From the NCBI RefSeq assembly GCF_002844575.1, contig NZ_PIQO01000020.1:17668-81667 (forward strand): a DNA stretch of 64,000 nt. Reading direction: 5' to 3'. Below, piece after piece: positions 18,905 to 27,962 of this stretch; the first letter of the stretch is position 1, and every line of letters starts with the position of its first letter. The notes beneath the pieces were generated by a model. That model had not been told where the DNA came from. It was given only the letters and a program-made list of their open reading frames with translations, and ran no database searches. Made by a program: the position numbers and the translations under genes. The DNA comes from Heyndrickxia camelliae (GTDB lineage Bacteria > Bacillota > Bacilli > Bacillales > Bacillaceae_C).

Positions 18905-20011
18905 TTACCGATTGGTCTGCTTATTCTTAAATTGTTCATAACTATTTTGCAGTTCTTCAAGGCGGCGCTTTCCATCTTCACGGTTGCGAACATTTTCTTC
19001 TTCTATGGCCCGTGTTTCTTCTAAACCTTTCATGATGATGCTCCATGTCTCTTCAATTGTTTCAATTTTAATACTGGAACCTCCTGCAAGTCTTGTTATC
19101 TCCGTTGACTGTGCAGATATATTTTGTGCATTTCTTATAAGCATTTCATTTGTTCTTCTATCCAATTCACTCATAGAATCAGCCACTAATTTTTGACGTT
19201 TAGCAGCAATGGCATTAATTAATCCAGTTTTAAAAATCGGAATCGTAGTGACGAATGCGGAATTAATCTTTCCAATAAGTTTGGTATTTCCTCTTTGCAG
19301 CATTCTAATTTGCGGCGCTGATTGGAATGCTACTTGCTTCGCCATTTCCAAGTCGTATGCACGTTGCTCTAACAATTCAACTGCATTGCGAACGGTATCC
19401 AATTCCATTTGAGCAAGCTGATCCATATTGGCAGCACGGTTTTCTAATTGTGGAAGTACGTTATTTCTAATATCCTCGATTTTCAATTCCGCAGCAACTA
19501 TATACTTTTCCAGCTCCATATAGTAATTAAAATTCTCTTCATATAACTGCTCTAATGTTAGAGTAGAATTTTTCATTTCGGTTTCATATTTTTTTATTTC
19601 CACATAAACCTTATCAATCTCACTTCCCATAGTTTGATACTTGGCCATGATTTTTTCGATAAATTTCTTCCCTTTTCCAAACATCTTAGAGAAAAGACCT
19701 TTATCCTCTACAAAATCCTTGCTGTCAAACTTGTCCATGATTTTACCAAGATGTTTTAACAACGCACTTGATTCTTCCATACTGCTAGATTTAATGGAAT
19801 TCAACACTCTACCTGAAAAAGCTGAAATTTGATTGGCAGGTTCTTTCCCAAATTCCAACAAGGAAAGCTGATCTTTAGTATCAATTTGTTGGGCTAATTG
19901 AACAACTTCAGGATTATTAAGCAGTTGCATTTTCAAGTCATTTGGATTTTGCAATGCTTCCTCTTTTTTTTCTAGATTAAGAGTTTGTAATTCATTCACA
20001 TTCACTGACAT
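18905..20011 (-). CDS. telA: TelA-family toxic anion resistance protein (YceH-like)
   Basis: 368 residues, almost wholly helical, with long heptad-rich coiled-coil segments (about 95-345) and no membrane segment. It matches the TelA/KlaA family linked to tellurite and other toxic-anion resistance; B. subtilis YceH is the nearest named relative I know. Its biochemical activity is not established. The ATG has GAGGGGA upstream. It follows yceG by 17 bases and ends at a terminator, so the two form a unit, as yceG-yceH do in B. subtilis. Confidence 0.85.
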   Translation of the reverse strand: MSVNVNELQTLNLEKKEEALQNPNDLKMQLLNNPEVVQLAQQIDTKDQLSLLEFGKEPANQISAFSGRVLNSIKSSSMEESSALLKHLGKIMDKFDSKDFVEDKGLFSKMFGKGKKFIEKIMAKYQTMGSEIDKVYVEIKKYETEMKNSTLTLEQLYEENFNYYMELEKYIVAAELKIEDIRNNVLPQLENRAANMDQLAQMELDTVRNAVELLEQRAYDLEMAKQVAFQSAPQIRMLQRGNTKLIGKINSAFVTTIPIFKTGLINAIAAKRQKLVADSMSELDRRTNEMLIRNAQNISAQSTEITRLAGGSSIKIETIEETWSIIMKGLEETRAIEEENVRNREDGKRRLEELQNSYEQFKNKQTNR

Positions 20012-20028
20012 GCTATTTTCCCCTCTTT

Positions 20029-21681
20029 TTAAAATAATTTATGAATAAACTTTTTAATCAATATTCCTGGTTTATTACGGTGCTTTTCAAAATCCTCATT
20101 AAAACTAACTTCCTCTAGCCAATGAGCATCAAACAGGGAAGAATCTATAAATAATTCTATATCATTTTGACCGGTAGGATTATATAGTAGTATATCTATT
20201 CCCACTTCATTTAACAATAATAGAAGTGCTGCATCACTTCTTGCAAGCTGTCCGCAATTGCCATTATTATAAATCACGATTCTTGGAACGGTCTGTGAAT
20301 AATCAAATTGTTGCAGCAATTTAATTATCGTCTCAGGAAGTTCCAATACTGCAGAAAACATATAAAGTTTTAATTGTTCCTCTGTTTCATGATCTAACTT
20401 GTTTAACAATGCTTTATCTACATATCTTGAAATCGCAGATGCAAGACCAAGCTGCAGTCCGTCAGGCATTTGCTTGTATCTCCACCAATTTGCTTTTAAC
20501 ATTTTCATAGGGTCCAGTTTGCCATCGGTTAATGCATTTTGATAATGATATAACGGATTTCCCTTTACTTCCTTTGCTATTGGAAATCGTGTATATAGAC
20601 TTAACAAATCAAAATCGGTAATTTCCTGAATTCTGCTCCAATATTCCTTTTGATTCAACGAAATCCCTAATACCTTTGCAAAAATGCTGGGTATATAAAC
20701 TGTTTCGTTTTTCACTTCAAAACTTGGTCTAATAAAAGCTTTTTCTCTCATAATTAGAAAAATTTCATCATACGTCGTTTTCAGAGTAATGGATTTCGGT
20801 TTATAGGAACGAAACTGCCATGGTTTGTATAATAATGAATTATCCGAATGAAGTACTCTTTCCATTTCCTGAGACGCCTTTTTGGCAACGGTAGATTTTC
20901 TGACCGGCTTTTCTTGTGGATACGGCATTAATGGCTTTGTAGACGGATATTTAAACTTACTTATAGTATCATCCTTGAAATCCACTAATACATCCTTTCC
21001 TTCAGGATGAATAATCAAAACATCAAAGCCTAGCAATATCAAAAAGTATAGAAAATAGCTCTGACTTTTAGTGGCATTTCCAAACCACAAAATTCTAGGG
21101 ACTTCTTTCTCCATATCCATTTCTTTCACCCACGGATGGATATGATTCCATGACCATTTAACAGTATCTACAATCAATCTGCGAAAATCAGGATGCAATA
21201 AATCGGGATGGTTACTTTGAAATATCTGAAGCAATTCAATATATGCCGCCCTATAATGCCTGTACCATTCTCCTTTGTCTTTCAATGGAAGCAATCGCTC
21301 TCCTTCCATAAATGCAACAAAACGGTTGATAGACAATCCTTTTTGATCATGATGAATATTCATGATCCTTTGAATGGATTGGAATACTTCATTTGAAATA
21401 GACTTGTCTAACTCCTTATCCAAATGATGAATAGGAACATTGGATTCATGTACAAGTGAATACAAAAATTCCAGATATTCCTCTTCATCCAAAGGACAGC
21501 CCAAAATTTTGCCGGTTACTTGTATATATTTAACTTGGTCATCAGCGTTTACATACTGACCTCTTTCAGCTAAAGGAAGACCTAATAAATTCTTCCAATC
21601 CTGTTGTTCGAGATCAACCTTTATTGGGTGAATATTCACTCTAGGTCCATTCCTTCCTTTCAAAAATTCCTTCATCTTCAT
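20029..21681 (-). CDS. yceG: YceG-family protein of the Ter stress locus
   Basis: 550 residues, soluble, no signal peptide. It resembles B. subtilis YceG, always found beside TelA and TerD/TerC genes. Two similar segments with an RIVIYNNG / RILWFGNA beta-strand, then a run of hydrophobic residues and a VDILLYNPTG / FDVLIIHPEG strand, are seen at about 215-265 and 450-505. This suggests an internal duplication of a Rossmann-like fold. No catalytic motif is obvious. It is co-transcribed with telA. Confidence 0.8.
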   Translation of the reverse strand: MKMKEFLKGRNGPRVNIHPIKVDLEQQDWKNLLGLPLAERGQYVNADDQVKYIQVTGKILGCPLDEEEYLEFLYSLVHESNVPIHHLDKELDKSISNEVFQSIQRIMNIHHDQKGLSINRFVAFMEGERLLPLKDKGEWYRHYRAAYIELLQIFQSNHPDLLHPDFRRLIVDTVKWSWNHIHPWVKEMDMEKEVPRILWFGNATKSQSYFLYFLILLGFDVLIIHPEGKDVLVDFKDDTISKFKYPSTKPLMPYPQEKPVRKSTVAKKASQEMERVLHSDNSLLYKPWQFRSYKPKSITLKTTYDEIFLIMREKAFIRPSFEVKNETVYIPSIFAKVLGISLNQKEYWSRIQEITDFDLLSLYTRFPIAKEVKGNPLYHYQNALTDGKLDPMKMLKANWWRYKQMPDGLQLGLASAISRYVDKALLNKLDHETEEQLKLYMFSAVLELPETIIKLLQQFDYSQTVPRIVIYNNGNCGQLARSDAALLLLLNEVGIDILLYNPTGQNDIELFIDSSLFDAHWLEEVSFNEDFEKHRNKPGILIKKFIHKLF

Positions 21682-21766
21682 AAAAATTTTAGAAGTAGCT
21701 CTGAATAATACTTTTTATAAAGACGCATACTAATAAGAATATAGACTAATTTGGAGGTCTATTTGT

Positions 21767-22003
21767 ATGTTTAAATACAAAATCAACCAGAAGATAACAG
21801 AAGAAGTTAAAGATTTGGTAAGTGAAATGTTTCTATTTAAAATTTTATTGTTTTTCGAGTTCATCGGGTTTTCCTTGTTATTTACTTTCATAACCGAAAC
21901 ATTCGTAAGGGCAAAACTCAACTTCTTACTTGTTTTTATCCCTTACCTTTCCATCGTTTTACTGCTTTACTGGATAACAAAAAGTATTAGATTGAAAAAG
22001 TAA
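21767..22003 (+). CDS. Small two-pass membrane protein, antisense within the Ter locus
   Basis: 78 residues with two hydrophobic segments (about 24-45 and 52-70), basic flanks and a basic tail. GGAGG lies 8 bases before the ATG. It is the only plus-strand gene between yceG and the PELOTA gene, with which it is convergent (stop codons 6 bases apart). No family recognised. It could be an accessory membrane component of the Ter system or an unrelated gene; its orientation argues that it is regulated separately. Confidence 0.5.
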   Translation: MFKYKINQKITEEVKDLVSEMFLFKILLFFEFIGFSLLFTFITETFVRAKLNFLLVFIPYLSIVLLLYWITKSIRLKK

Positions 22004-22009
22004 AATTAG

Positions 22010-23116
22010 TTACTTTATCGATTTTATAATCCCACAACAGGAGTAGGACATCAAATGATATTCTTCAACCGGTACCTTCCTTTCCTTTGCTAACAATAAG
22101 ATATGGGATACATTCTTATCCATTTTATCACGAACAAGAATTTTCCACGGTACTCTTCTTAACAATACTCGCGTTGTTTCTCCTACTCCAGGTTTTATCA
22201 GATTCTTATCCTTTATTTTCAACATTTTTTGAATAGACTGCACTTCTCTTAACCCCGACCAATTTGGTTCATCCATTTTAAAAGATACTGTATTTCCTAA
22301 TATTGACTCAAATTGTGCGGAAATTTCATCTATAAAATAATTGGATACATCATGGGGCGAAAGTTCCTGATAAAATTTTGCACCATGAAAATCTTTGCTG
22401 CTTAAGAGGTCCCGATTCATGACAGTTCTACTTATTAAACCTGACACAGTTGCATTTAAACAAGCATTCGGAATCAGAAAATCTTCTCTCGTTCCATAAA
22501 TATCAGCACATTGCCCTGGATCCGCTAAGACTGCTATAGAGTTAGAAATATTTGTTTGGTTTGTTTGATTAATGGTTTGTAGGGACTGATCTAGCTCTAG
22601 TTTAATTGCTCCCTTTCCTGTCCAGCCATCAATAAATTGAAATTCATAATCGGGGTAATGCTTCCTAAGATAGTTGATTGCATTTTCATCAATACCTCTC
22701 CCTCTAATTATGGAAACACTATAGTGTGGCAGTGAGATTTGGTATTTTGCTAAAATATATCTTTTCACCAATATACCAATAGGTGTTCCAGCTCTCGCCA
22801 AGGAAACTAAAAGTGTTTTCTTTCCTTTTTGCCTGATAATCTCCTCTGCTATTACTTGTACCGCTTCTGCAATTTTTAATTTATTTGAATGTAAGGATGA
22901 AAAAAAGAGATTCGTATATTCTTTAGATGGTTCATTTTCGATTGGGAGCATTTCCGAATAGTGCTTGCCGGACTGAATCTGTTCTTCTTTATCCATCGTT
23001 GAAGTTTCGTGCAACATATCACTGATATCTTTAAGCAAAAAAATAACGTCTTTATTTGAATAAGATCCAAAAGATTTAGTATGTACCGTTTTCACGAACA
23101 ACTTCACCCTTTCCAT
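22010..23116 (-). CDS. PRTase_1 / PELOTA-domain protein (StiP-like) of the Ter biosynthetic module
   Basis: About 368 residues. The N-terminal domain (about 60-270) has the phosphoribosyltransferase-like elements TLLVSLARAGTPIGILV and the GRGIDENA...IDGWTGKGAIK block typical of the family annotated as cysteine protease StiP or PRTase_1. The C-terminal part (about 305-368; GVGETTRVLLRR, ending SYSCCGIIK) fits the PELOTA RNA-binding-like domain. In comparative work on Ter systems this protein is assigned to synthesis of a nucleoside-like metabolite. That is a prediction, not biochemistry. The reading frame overlaps the upstream PRTase gene by 41 bases. GTG 23095 and TTG 23101 are alternative starts after AAGGGTG, so the true start may be slightly later. 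Confidence 0.75.
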   Translation of the reverse strand: MERVKLFVKTVHTKSFGSYSNKDVIFLLKDISDMLHETSTMDKEEQIQSGKHYSEMLPIENEPSKEYTNLFFSSLHSNKLKIAEAVQVIAEEIIRQKGKKTLLVSLARAGTPIGILVKRYILAKYQISLPHYSVSIIRGRGIDENAINYLRKHYPDYEFQFIDGWTGKGAIKLELDQSLQTINQTNQTNISNSIAVLADPGQCADIYGTREDFLIPNACLNATVSGLISRTVMNRDLLSSKDFHGAKFYQELSPHDVSNYFIDEISAQFESILGNTVSFKMDEPNWSGLREVQSIQKMLKIKDKNLIKPGVGETTRVLLRRVPWKILVRDKMDKNVSHILLLAKERKVPVEEYHLMSYSCCGIIKSIK

Positions 23117-24467
23117 TGCTTAATGTTACAACAAAAACATACGGAAAAAGTGCGGCAAGTTGTTGCAAGAGAGGTGCTCTCTCACTCTCACCAAGCTCTC
23201 TTTCAAAAAAGACAAATACATCTTGATACATTTCTGGCTCAATTTGATAAAAATAATTTTGTACAGAACAATCCTCAGGACAAGGAAATGTATATTTACT
23301 CTGTATTAAATAATCGTTGTTACGAGATACATATATCGGACTTCTCGTTGTTGACTGGAAATAGACCTGATCACCCATCAGTGAGGCAATTTTCATCGGT
23401 AAGTACATCAGCTCCCCGGTACCAAGACAGAGAGTTTTTCCTCCTGAACGAAGTGAGACAAGCTTGCGGGCGATAGTGCCTACACACTGATTAATCTCTT
23501 CCGTCTCCGAACTATCCAATCCAAAACGGCCCGTCTGCCATAAATAATTCGTATTGGAAGAATGATGGTAATAAGGCGAAATTCTTATCATTAAATCGGA
23601 TAAATCAACAGAAATAATTTTTCCCATTGTTTTTTTTATATGAATATTGGATTCTTCCATATTCATCATGACGTTAGAACTATCTACTTCTATTTCGCCC
23701 TTTATGAGTGATACTACATTTATCTCGATTCCCAACTTTTTCTCCATTTGACGGAATTGTTGAATACTTTCTTCCGCGCGCCAATCTAATAAAGTAAGAA
23801 TGGTATAGCTTTTACGGGGGAATTTGCCGTGTATCGCATGAATAATGTTCAAAACAGTATTTCCTGTCGTAAGCTCATCATCAATAAAAACAATCGGATT
23901 CTGGTTTTGTACATGGCAAGGGTCTATATAACAATAATGTGAAGTCGCATGAGAATGTTCCTCTTCAAACTGGATCATGGTTTCTTTATTATCCATTTTT
24001 TCTCTAGTTGTATGGAAGAAATAGGCATTTTGGAAGTTTTCAAATACACCATGACCTAACGCTGTAGCAGTTTCCGCAAATCCAATAAATATCGTTTTTT
24101 GCGAAAGTTGAAATGGTTTAACCTCATATAAAATACGTTTTGAATGGACAGACTGCATAAAGAAATCCCTTTTCTTCATAAGTTGTTCATCCTCATTATG
24201 TAAAACTTCCATAACATATTTACTGGCTAACAAGGAACTGGCCAGTATTGGTGTTATTGGATTGACAGGAAGATGTTTACCAAGAACTTTGCTTACAAAT
24301 AAAAAGGATCTCTTCTTATTAATTCTGGCAGCCATTTTGAATAAAACAGCAGGAGGAATATTCAAATCATTACCCGTTATTTTTATATTGACCGTTAAAT
24401 TATCTAGTATTTTATAAGTGCACTCGTTCACTGAATTCAAGGAGTTGGATAAAACTTTGCTGCTCAT
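23076..24467 (-). CDS. PRTase_2-TRSP fusion protein of the Ter biosynthetic module
   Basis: 463 residues. The N-terminal phosphoribosyltransferase domain (about 25-270) carries the PRPP-binding signature IVFIDDELTTGNT near residue 200. The C-terminal TRSP domain (about 310-455) contains the name-giving motif TTRSP near residue 380 and a LCLGTGELMYLP stretch. Companion of the PELOTA/PRTase_1 protein and the CitE-like lyase, with which it overlaps at both ends (56 bases with the lyase, 41 with PRTase_1). This predicts tight translational coupling. GGGGTG lies 5 bases before the ATG. The product is unknown. Confidence 0.8.
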   Translation of the reverse strand: MSSKVLSNSLNSVNECTYKILDNLTVNIKITGNDLNIPPAVLFKMAARINKKRSFLFVSKVLGKHLPVNPITPILASSLLASKYVMEVLHNEDEQLMKKRDFFMQSVHSKRILYEVKPFQLSQKTIFIGFAETATALGHGVFENFQNAYFFHTTREKMDNKETMIQFEEEHSHATSHYCYIDPCHVQNQNPIVFIDDELTTGNTVLNIIHAIHGKFPRKSYTILTLLDWRAEESIQQFRQMEKKLGIEINVVSLIKGEIEVDSSNVMMNMEESNIHIKKTMGKIISVDLSDLMIRISPYYHHSSNTNYLWQTGRFGLDSSETEEINQCVGTIARKLVSLRSGGKTLCLGTGELMYLPMKIASLMGDQVYFQSTTRSPIYVSRNNDYLIQSKYTFPCPEDCSVQNYFYQIEPEMYQDVFVFFERELGESERAPLLQQLAALFPYVFVVTLSNGKGEVVRENGTY

Positions 24468-25593
24468 GTAGCACCCCGTATACTTTAGATTTCAATAAAG
24501 TTTTTCTCGCCCACTGATAATGCGGTTTAACTTCATTCATTTTGTTGTGAAAGTTACTTGTAATGACACCATTGTGTGAATGAATATGATCCATGATAGA
24601 AATAGAATCCATATATTCTTCATATGTAACTGCATTTAAAGCATGAACTAGACGAATATGAGAGGGATGGATAATGGTTTTACCAACAATACCGTTGCTT
24701 TTATCAAGAATAATTTCACGAATAAATGCTTGATCGTACTGGTTAGCGGTAGGCAAGACACCATCTAAATTATTTCTGACTGAAGGTTTTACCATTTGCC
24801 CAGGTAATTGAAAATATTCCCAAACTGGACCTGATATAATATATTCGTGATCCATCCTTCCAAAAATATTCAATATATCTGCAATGCAGTCTCTAATTAT
24901 AGCTATATCGTAAATTGGAGTTTCGCTATCTCTTCTAATCCCAAAAAGACCCGAAAAATCTGTTGCCCCAATCCGAATATTTAGTACAATTTCAGCATAA
25001 TGATCGAGTAATTTCTTAATAGATAGTAATGTATCCATTCTGGTTTCTTTATAAATTACCTCTTTTGATTCCAATATTGGCAATGCATAAAGGGATAAGC
25101 AATATGTATTATTAATGGACTGAATTTGTTCCAGGTACTCTTTTCCGATATGAGCATCAAACTTTGGTAGAACAAAACCGCTTAATAGAGTAGATGCAGC
25201 CCCAAGATCGTTGATGAGCTTTTCAATTTGTTTTGGTTCTCTCACACGTATAAAAATAAGTGGAAGATGCCCTTGAGAAAACTTCCTGCTGTTTACGGCA
25301 TTGTAAAGCGTTTGCAATTGAATAACGCTATTGATTTCAGCCTCCACAACCTCATGGTCGCTTATAGAATCCTCTAAACAAATAACCATGGAAGTAAGTC
25401 CTGCATACTTTCCATAAAGAAATTTACCACCAAGGATATCATTAGAAATTTGTGTTCTAGTACCAGGCATATAAAGGGTTCCTCCAAGCGCATAAGCCAA
25501 TACTTCCTTTGGAGACTCTTTTGTCCAACTTTCCGGAGAGATATAAAAAGTTGATTTTAACTGTTCGTCTGTAAGAAATGGAAAATGTCTCAT
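24412..25593 (-). CDS. HpcH/HpaI (CitE-like) aldolase/citrate lyase family protein of the Ter module
   Basis: 393 residues. TIM-barrel aldolase of the CitE superfamily in its Ter-associated form. Visible markers are CLEDSISDHEVVEAE (about 73-87, acidic metal/substrate residues), IFIRVREP (about 117), LPILESKEVI (about 170) with its metal-binding Glu, and NIRIGATDFSGLFGIRR (about 205-220). First gene of the lyase-PRTase_2-PRTase_1 unit; GGGAGAG precedes the ATG. It probably makes or breaks a C-C bond in the precursor used by the two PRTases. Substrate unknown. Confidence 0.82.
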   Translation of the reverse strand: MRHFPFLTDEQLKSTFYISPESWTKESPKEVLAYALGGTLYMPGTRTQISNDILGGKFLYGKYAGLTSMVICLEDSISDHEVVEAEINSVIQLQTLYNAVNSRKFSQGHLPLIFIRVREPKQIEKLINDLGAASTLLSGFVLPKFDAHIGKEYLEQIQSINNTYCLSLYALPILESKEVIYKETRMDTLLSIKKLLDHYAEIVLNIRIGATDFSGLFGIRRDSETPIYDIAIIRDCIADILNIFGRMDHEYIISGPVWEYFQLPGQMVKPSVRNNLDGVLPTANQYDQAFIREIILDKSNGIVGKTIIHPSHIRLVHALNAVTYEEYMDSISIMDHIHSHNGVITSNFHNKMNEVKPHYQWARKTLLKSKVYGVLHEQQSFIQLLEFSERVHL

Positions 25594-25624
25594 GAATAAC
25601 TCTCCCGTTCTAATAGAATCCTTA

Positions 25625-25812
25625 AATGGTAATAGAAAAGTGCAAGCGCCTTGTTTATCGGAATACGGGTCAGTGAAATTAGCTTTTGAAATTTCACCTT
25701 TGGAGTCTTCGACTGGATAAAGGAAACACAGTGAGGTAGTTCACAAGTGATACTGACTTATCGTAGGGAGGAGACGTAGAAATCCGTTAGCCGATAGACG
25801 CTACTAAACATA
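25625..25812. other. Structured intergenic element between terC and the lyase gene
   Basis: The 352-base gap contains no gene. About 190 bases have a base composition and feel unlike the AT-rich surroundings. There is a GTGAAATT/AATTTCAC hairpin (25673-25680 with 25690-25697), a short TCAC/GTGA dyad at 25741-25750, and a GTGCAAGCGCC end motif. I recall similar GCGCTTGCAC-ended segments as dispersed intergenic elements in Bacillaceae, but this cannot be confirmed here. The promoter of the lyase unit must lie in or near it. Confidence 0.4.
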
Positions 25813-25870
25813 AAATCATCTTGTGGATTAATTTTAAGGATAAAATACTTATGGATTTTATTCTATTATT

Positions 25871-25902
25871 TTAAAAAGGGATAAAATTTCTTTTATCCCT
25901 TT
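25871..25902 (-). terminator. Terminator of the terD-terC unit
   Basis: Perfect 12-bp stem AAAGGGATAAAA/TTTTATCCCTTT with a 4-base loop, followed by T5 on the minus strand, about 45 bases past the terC stop. It separates the terDDDC unit from the lyase unit. Confidence 0.8.
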
Positions 25903-25945
25903 CTAGTAATTTGAAGATATCCTCAAAATTATGTTACTGCCTTAT

Positions 25946-26680
25946 TTATTTATTTTCTCCTTTTGTTGGCTTTTTCTTAAGTGCATGCACAACAAATGTA
26001 GCAAGGAAAATAACAGCCAGAATACTGAAGAAAACAATCTCACCTACATCAAAACCAAATGCAGCAGCAATCATTTTGATACCAATAATGGCGATTAATA
26101 CAAAGGCGGTAGTCTCAAATTCAGGGAATTTCTCAATTAATTTTAGGAATAATTGAGCGACACCACGCATCATAAGTACTCCTAAGATTCCACCAAGGAA
26201 TAATACCCATACTTTGTTAGATAAACCAAAAGCAGCAATTACACTATCAATACTGAAGGTGATATCCATCAATTCAACTAAAAGCACTGTCTTCCAAAAA
26301 CCGTAACCTTTGTTTTTGACTTCGCCATCTTCCTCTTCTTTCTTGAGGAGGTTTTTCAACGATAACCATAATAGGTATAAACCACCAACAACCTTGATCC
26401 AAGTGATTTTAATTAGGAATACACCTATTCCAATGGCAATAAATCTGAATAGATAAGCTCCTAAGATTCCATAAAACAATGCTTTCTTTTGCTGTTTCTT
26501 AGGCAAGTGCTTTACCATAACAGCAAGCACCAATGCATTATCTGCAGATAATAAACCTTCTAAAATAATTAAACTGAAAATAACTCCCCAGCTTGCTGGA
26601 TTTGAGAGTTCAGATGTTATTGCATGTAGTGAAAAGAACTCTCCATAATTGTGGAATAAGTCATGAAAAAATTGTGCCAT
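25946..26680 (-). CDS. TerC-family membrane protein (YceF/MeeF-like)
   Basis: 244 residues with seven or eight membrane segments. The two TerC half-motifs with acidic membrane residues are present: LLSADNALVLAVM (about 44-56) and DITFSIDSVIAAFG (about 137-150). TerC proteins bind or export metal ions, and B. subtilis homologs YceF/YkoY help load manganese onto secreted enzymes; that function is inferred here from family. It follows the third terD gene by about 50 bases and closes the unit at a terminator. Confidence 0.88.
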   Translation of the reverse strand: MAQFFHDLFHNYGEFFSLHAITSELSNPASWGVIFSLIILEGLLSADNALVLAVMVKHLPKKQQKKALFYGILGAYLFRFIAIGIGVFLIKITWIKVVGGLYLLWLSLKNLLKKEEEDGEVKNKGYGFWKTVLLVELMDITFSIDSVIAAFGLSNKVWVLFLGGILGVLMMRGVAQLFLKLIEKFPEFETTAFVLIAIIGIKMIAAAFGFDVGEIVFFSILAVIFLATFVVHALKKKPTKGENK

Positions 26681-26731
26681 TTATTTATAATACTCCTCCG
26701 AAATACTTCCCTTATTTAAAATATAAAACTA

Positions 26732-27310
26732 TCAAACTGTAAGTCCATAATTACGGCATAACGCAGCTAAACCGCCAGAAAATCCACTGCCTATTGCATT
26801 GAACTTCCATTCCCCTTGATGTTTATAAAGTTCACAAACCACAACAGCCGTTTCAACAGAGAAATCTTCCCCTAAATCAAAGCGGAGGATTTCTTGATTG
26901 TCTTCCGGATTTACGACTCTGACAAAGGCATTGGAAACTTGTCCAAAATTTTGGTTACGTGCTTCCGCCTCATGTATCGTAACGGTTATCCCTATCCTTT
27001 CAATATGTGGTGACAGTTTTGGGAAATTGATAATAATTTGCTCATCATCCCCGTCACCCTCACCTGTACGGTTATCACCAGTATGTTCAACACCGCCATC
27101 AGGACTTTTCAGATTATTATAGAATACAAAATCAAGATCATTAATTACTTTTCCATTTGCATCCGCTAGAAATGCAGAGGCATCAAGATCAAAATCATGA
27201 CCTCCATTATACTTGTTTGTGTCCCAGCCTAGTCCGATGATTGCTTTCGTAAGTCCTGGATTCGTTTTTGTTAAATCAATTCTTTGTCCTTTAGAAAGAA
27301 CGATTCCCAT
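26732..27310 (-). CDS. TerD-family stress protein
   Basis: 192 residues, a single calcium-binding beta-sandwich TerD domain. The start [17 protein letters not shown], the acidic metal-site segments [10 protein letters not shown] (about 41-50) and [16 protein letters not shown] (about 77-92), and the C-terminal [14 protein letters not shown] are all canonical. TerD proteins are cytosolic and respond to tellurite, oxidative or envelope stress; their molecular role is unresolved. Very close in sequence to the next copy upstream, with 21 bases between them, which points to tandem duplication. Confidence 0.92.
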   Translation of the reverse strand: MGIVLSKGQRIDLTKTNPGLTKAIIGLGWDTNKYNGGHDFDLDASAFLADANGKVINDLDFVFYNNLKSPDGGVEHTGDNRTGEGDGDDEQIIINFPKLSPHIERIGITVTIHEAEARNQNFGQVSNAFVRVVNPEDNQEILRFDLGEDFSVETAVVVCELYKHQGEWKFNAIGSGFSGGLAALCRNYGLTV

Positions 27311-27331
27311 GATCTCACCTCAAATAATTAA

Positions 27332-27913
27332 TTATTGAACGTCTAAGCCAAAATCTCTAACAAGGGCTGCCAATCCGCCTTGATACCCGCTGCCAATAGC
27401 ATTAAATTTCCATTCGCCATTATGACGGTATAATTCCCCAACTACAACAGCTGTTTCAATAGAGAAATCTTCGCCTAAATCGTAACGGATTAATTCTTCA
27501 CCATTCGCCTCATTTACGATTCTTACAAACGAATTGGAAACTTGTCCAAAATTTTGGTTACGTGCTTCGGCCTCATGAATCGTAATCGTAAAAGCAATCT
27601 TTTGAATATTTTCTGGTACTTGAGCAAGATTAACGGAAACCGTTTCATCGTCCCCATCTCCCGCTCCAGTACGATTATCACCATTGTGAACTACCGATCC
27701 GTTACCGCCTTTTAAATTATTGAAAAAGATAAAGTCAGCTTCTGATGAACATTTTCCTTCAGCATTTAATAAGAATACAGAGGAATCTAAATCAAAATCA
27801 TTGCCTCCATCATATTTGTTAACGTCCCAGCCTAATCCAACAATAATATTTTGCAACCCTGGATTTGTTTTTGTTAAATCTACTTTCTGACCTTTTGATA
27901 AGCTAATTGCCAT
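27332..27913 (-). CDS. TerD-family stress protein
   Basis: 193 residues, one TerD domain starting [18 protein letters not shown]. Metal-binding acidic motifs [10 protein letters not shown] and [16 protein letters not shown] are intact, as is the [14 protein letters not shown] end. It matches the organisation of the B. subtilis yceC/yceD/yceE cluster, where three TerD proteins precede TerC. Confidence 0.92.
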   Translation of the reverse strand: MAISLSKGQKVDLTKTNPGLQNIIVGLGWDVNKYDGGNDFDLDSSVFLLNAEGKCSSEADFIFFNNLKGGNGSVVHNGDNRTGAGDGDDETVSVNLAQVPENIQKIAFTITIHEAEARNQNFGQVSNSFVRIVNEANGEELIRYDLGEDFSIETAVVVGELYRHNGEWKFNAIGSGYQGGLAALVRDFGLDVQ

Positions 27914-27962
27914 GTTACAACTTCCTCTCTAAAAAATTTGAGCTATCTCATTAGGAAAAATG

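Noticed and set aside
23081..23476. 131-codon plus-strand frame antisense to the PRTase-TRSP gene
   Set aside because: Covers the conserved TRSP domain on the other strand, with no start signals.
25594..25870. Second ECF promoter in front of the lyase unit
   Set aside because: No TGAAAC-like hexamer at 16-17 bp from a CGT core was found on the minus strand here.
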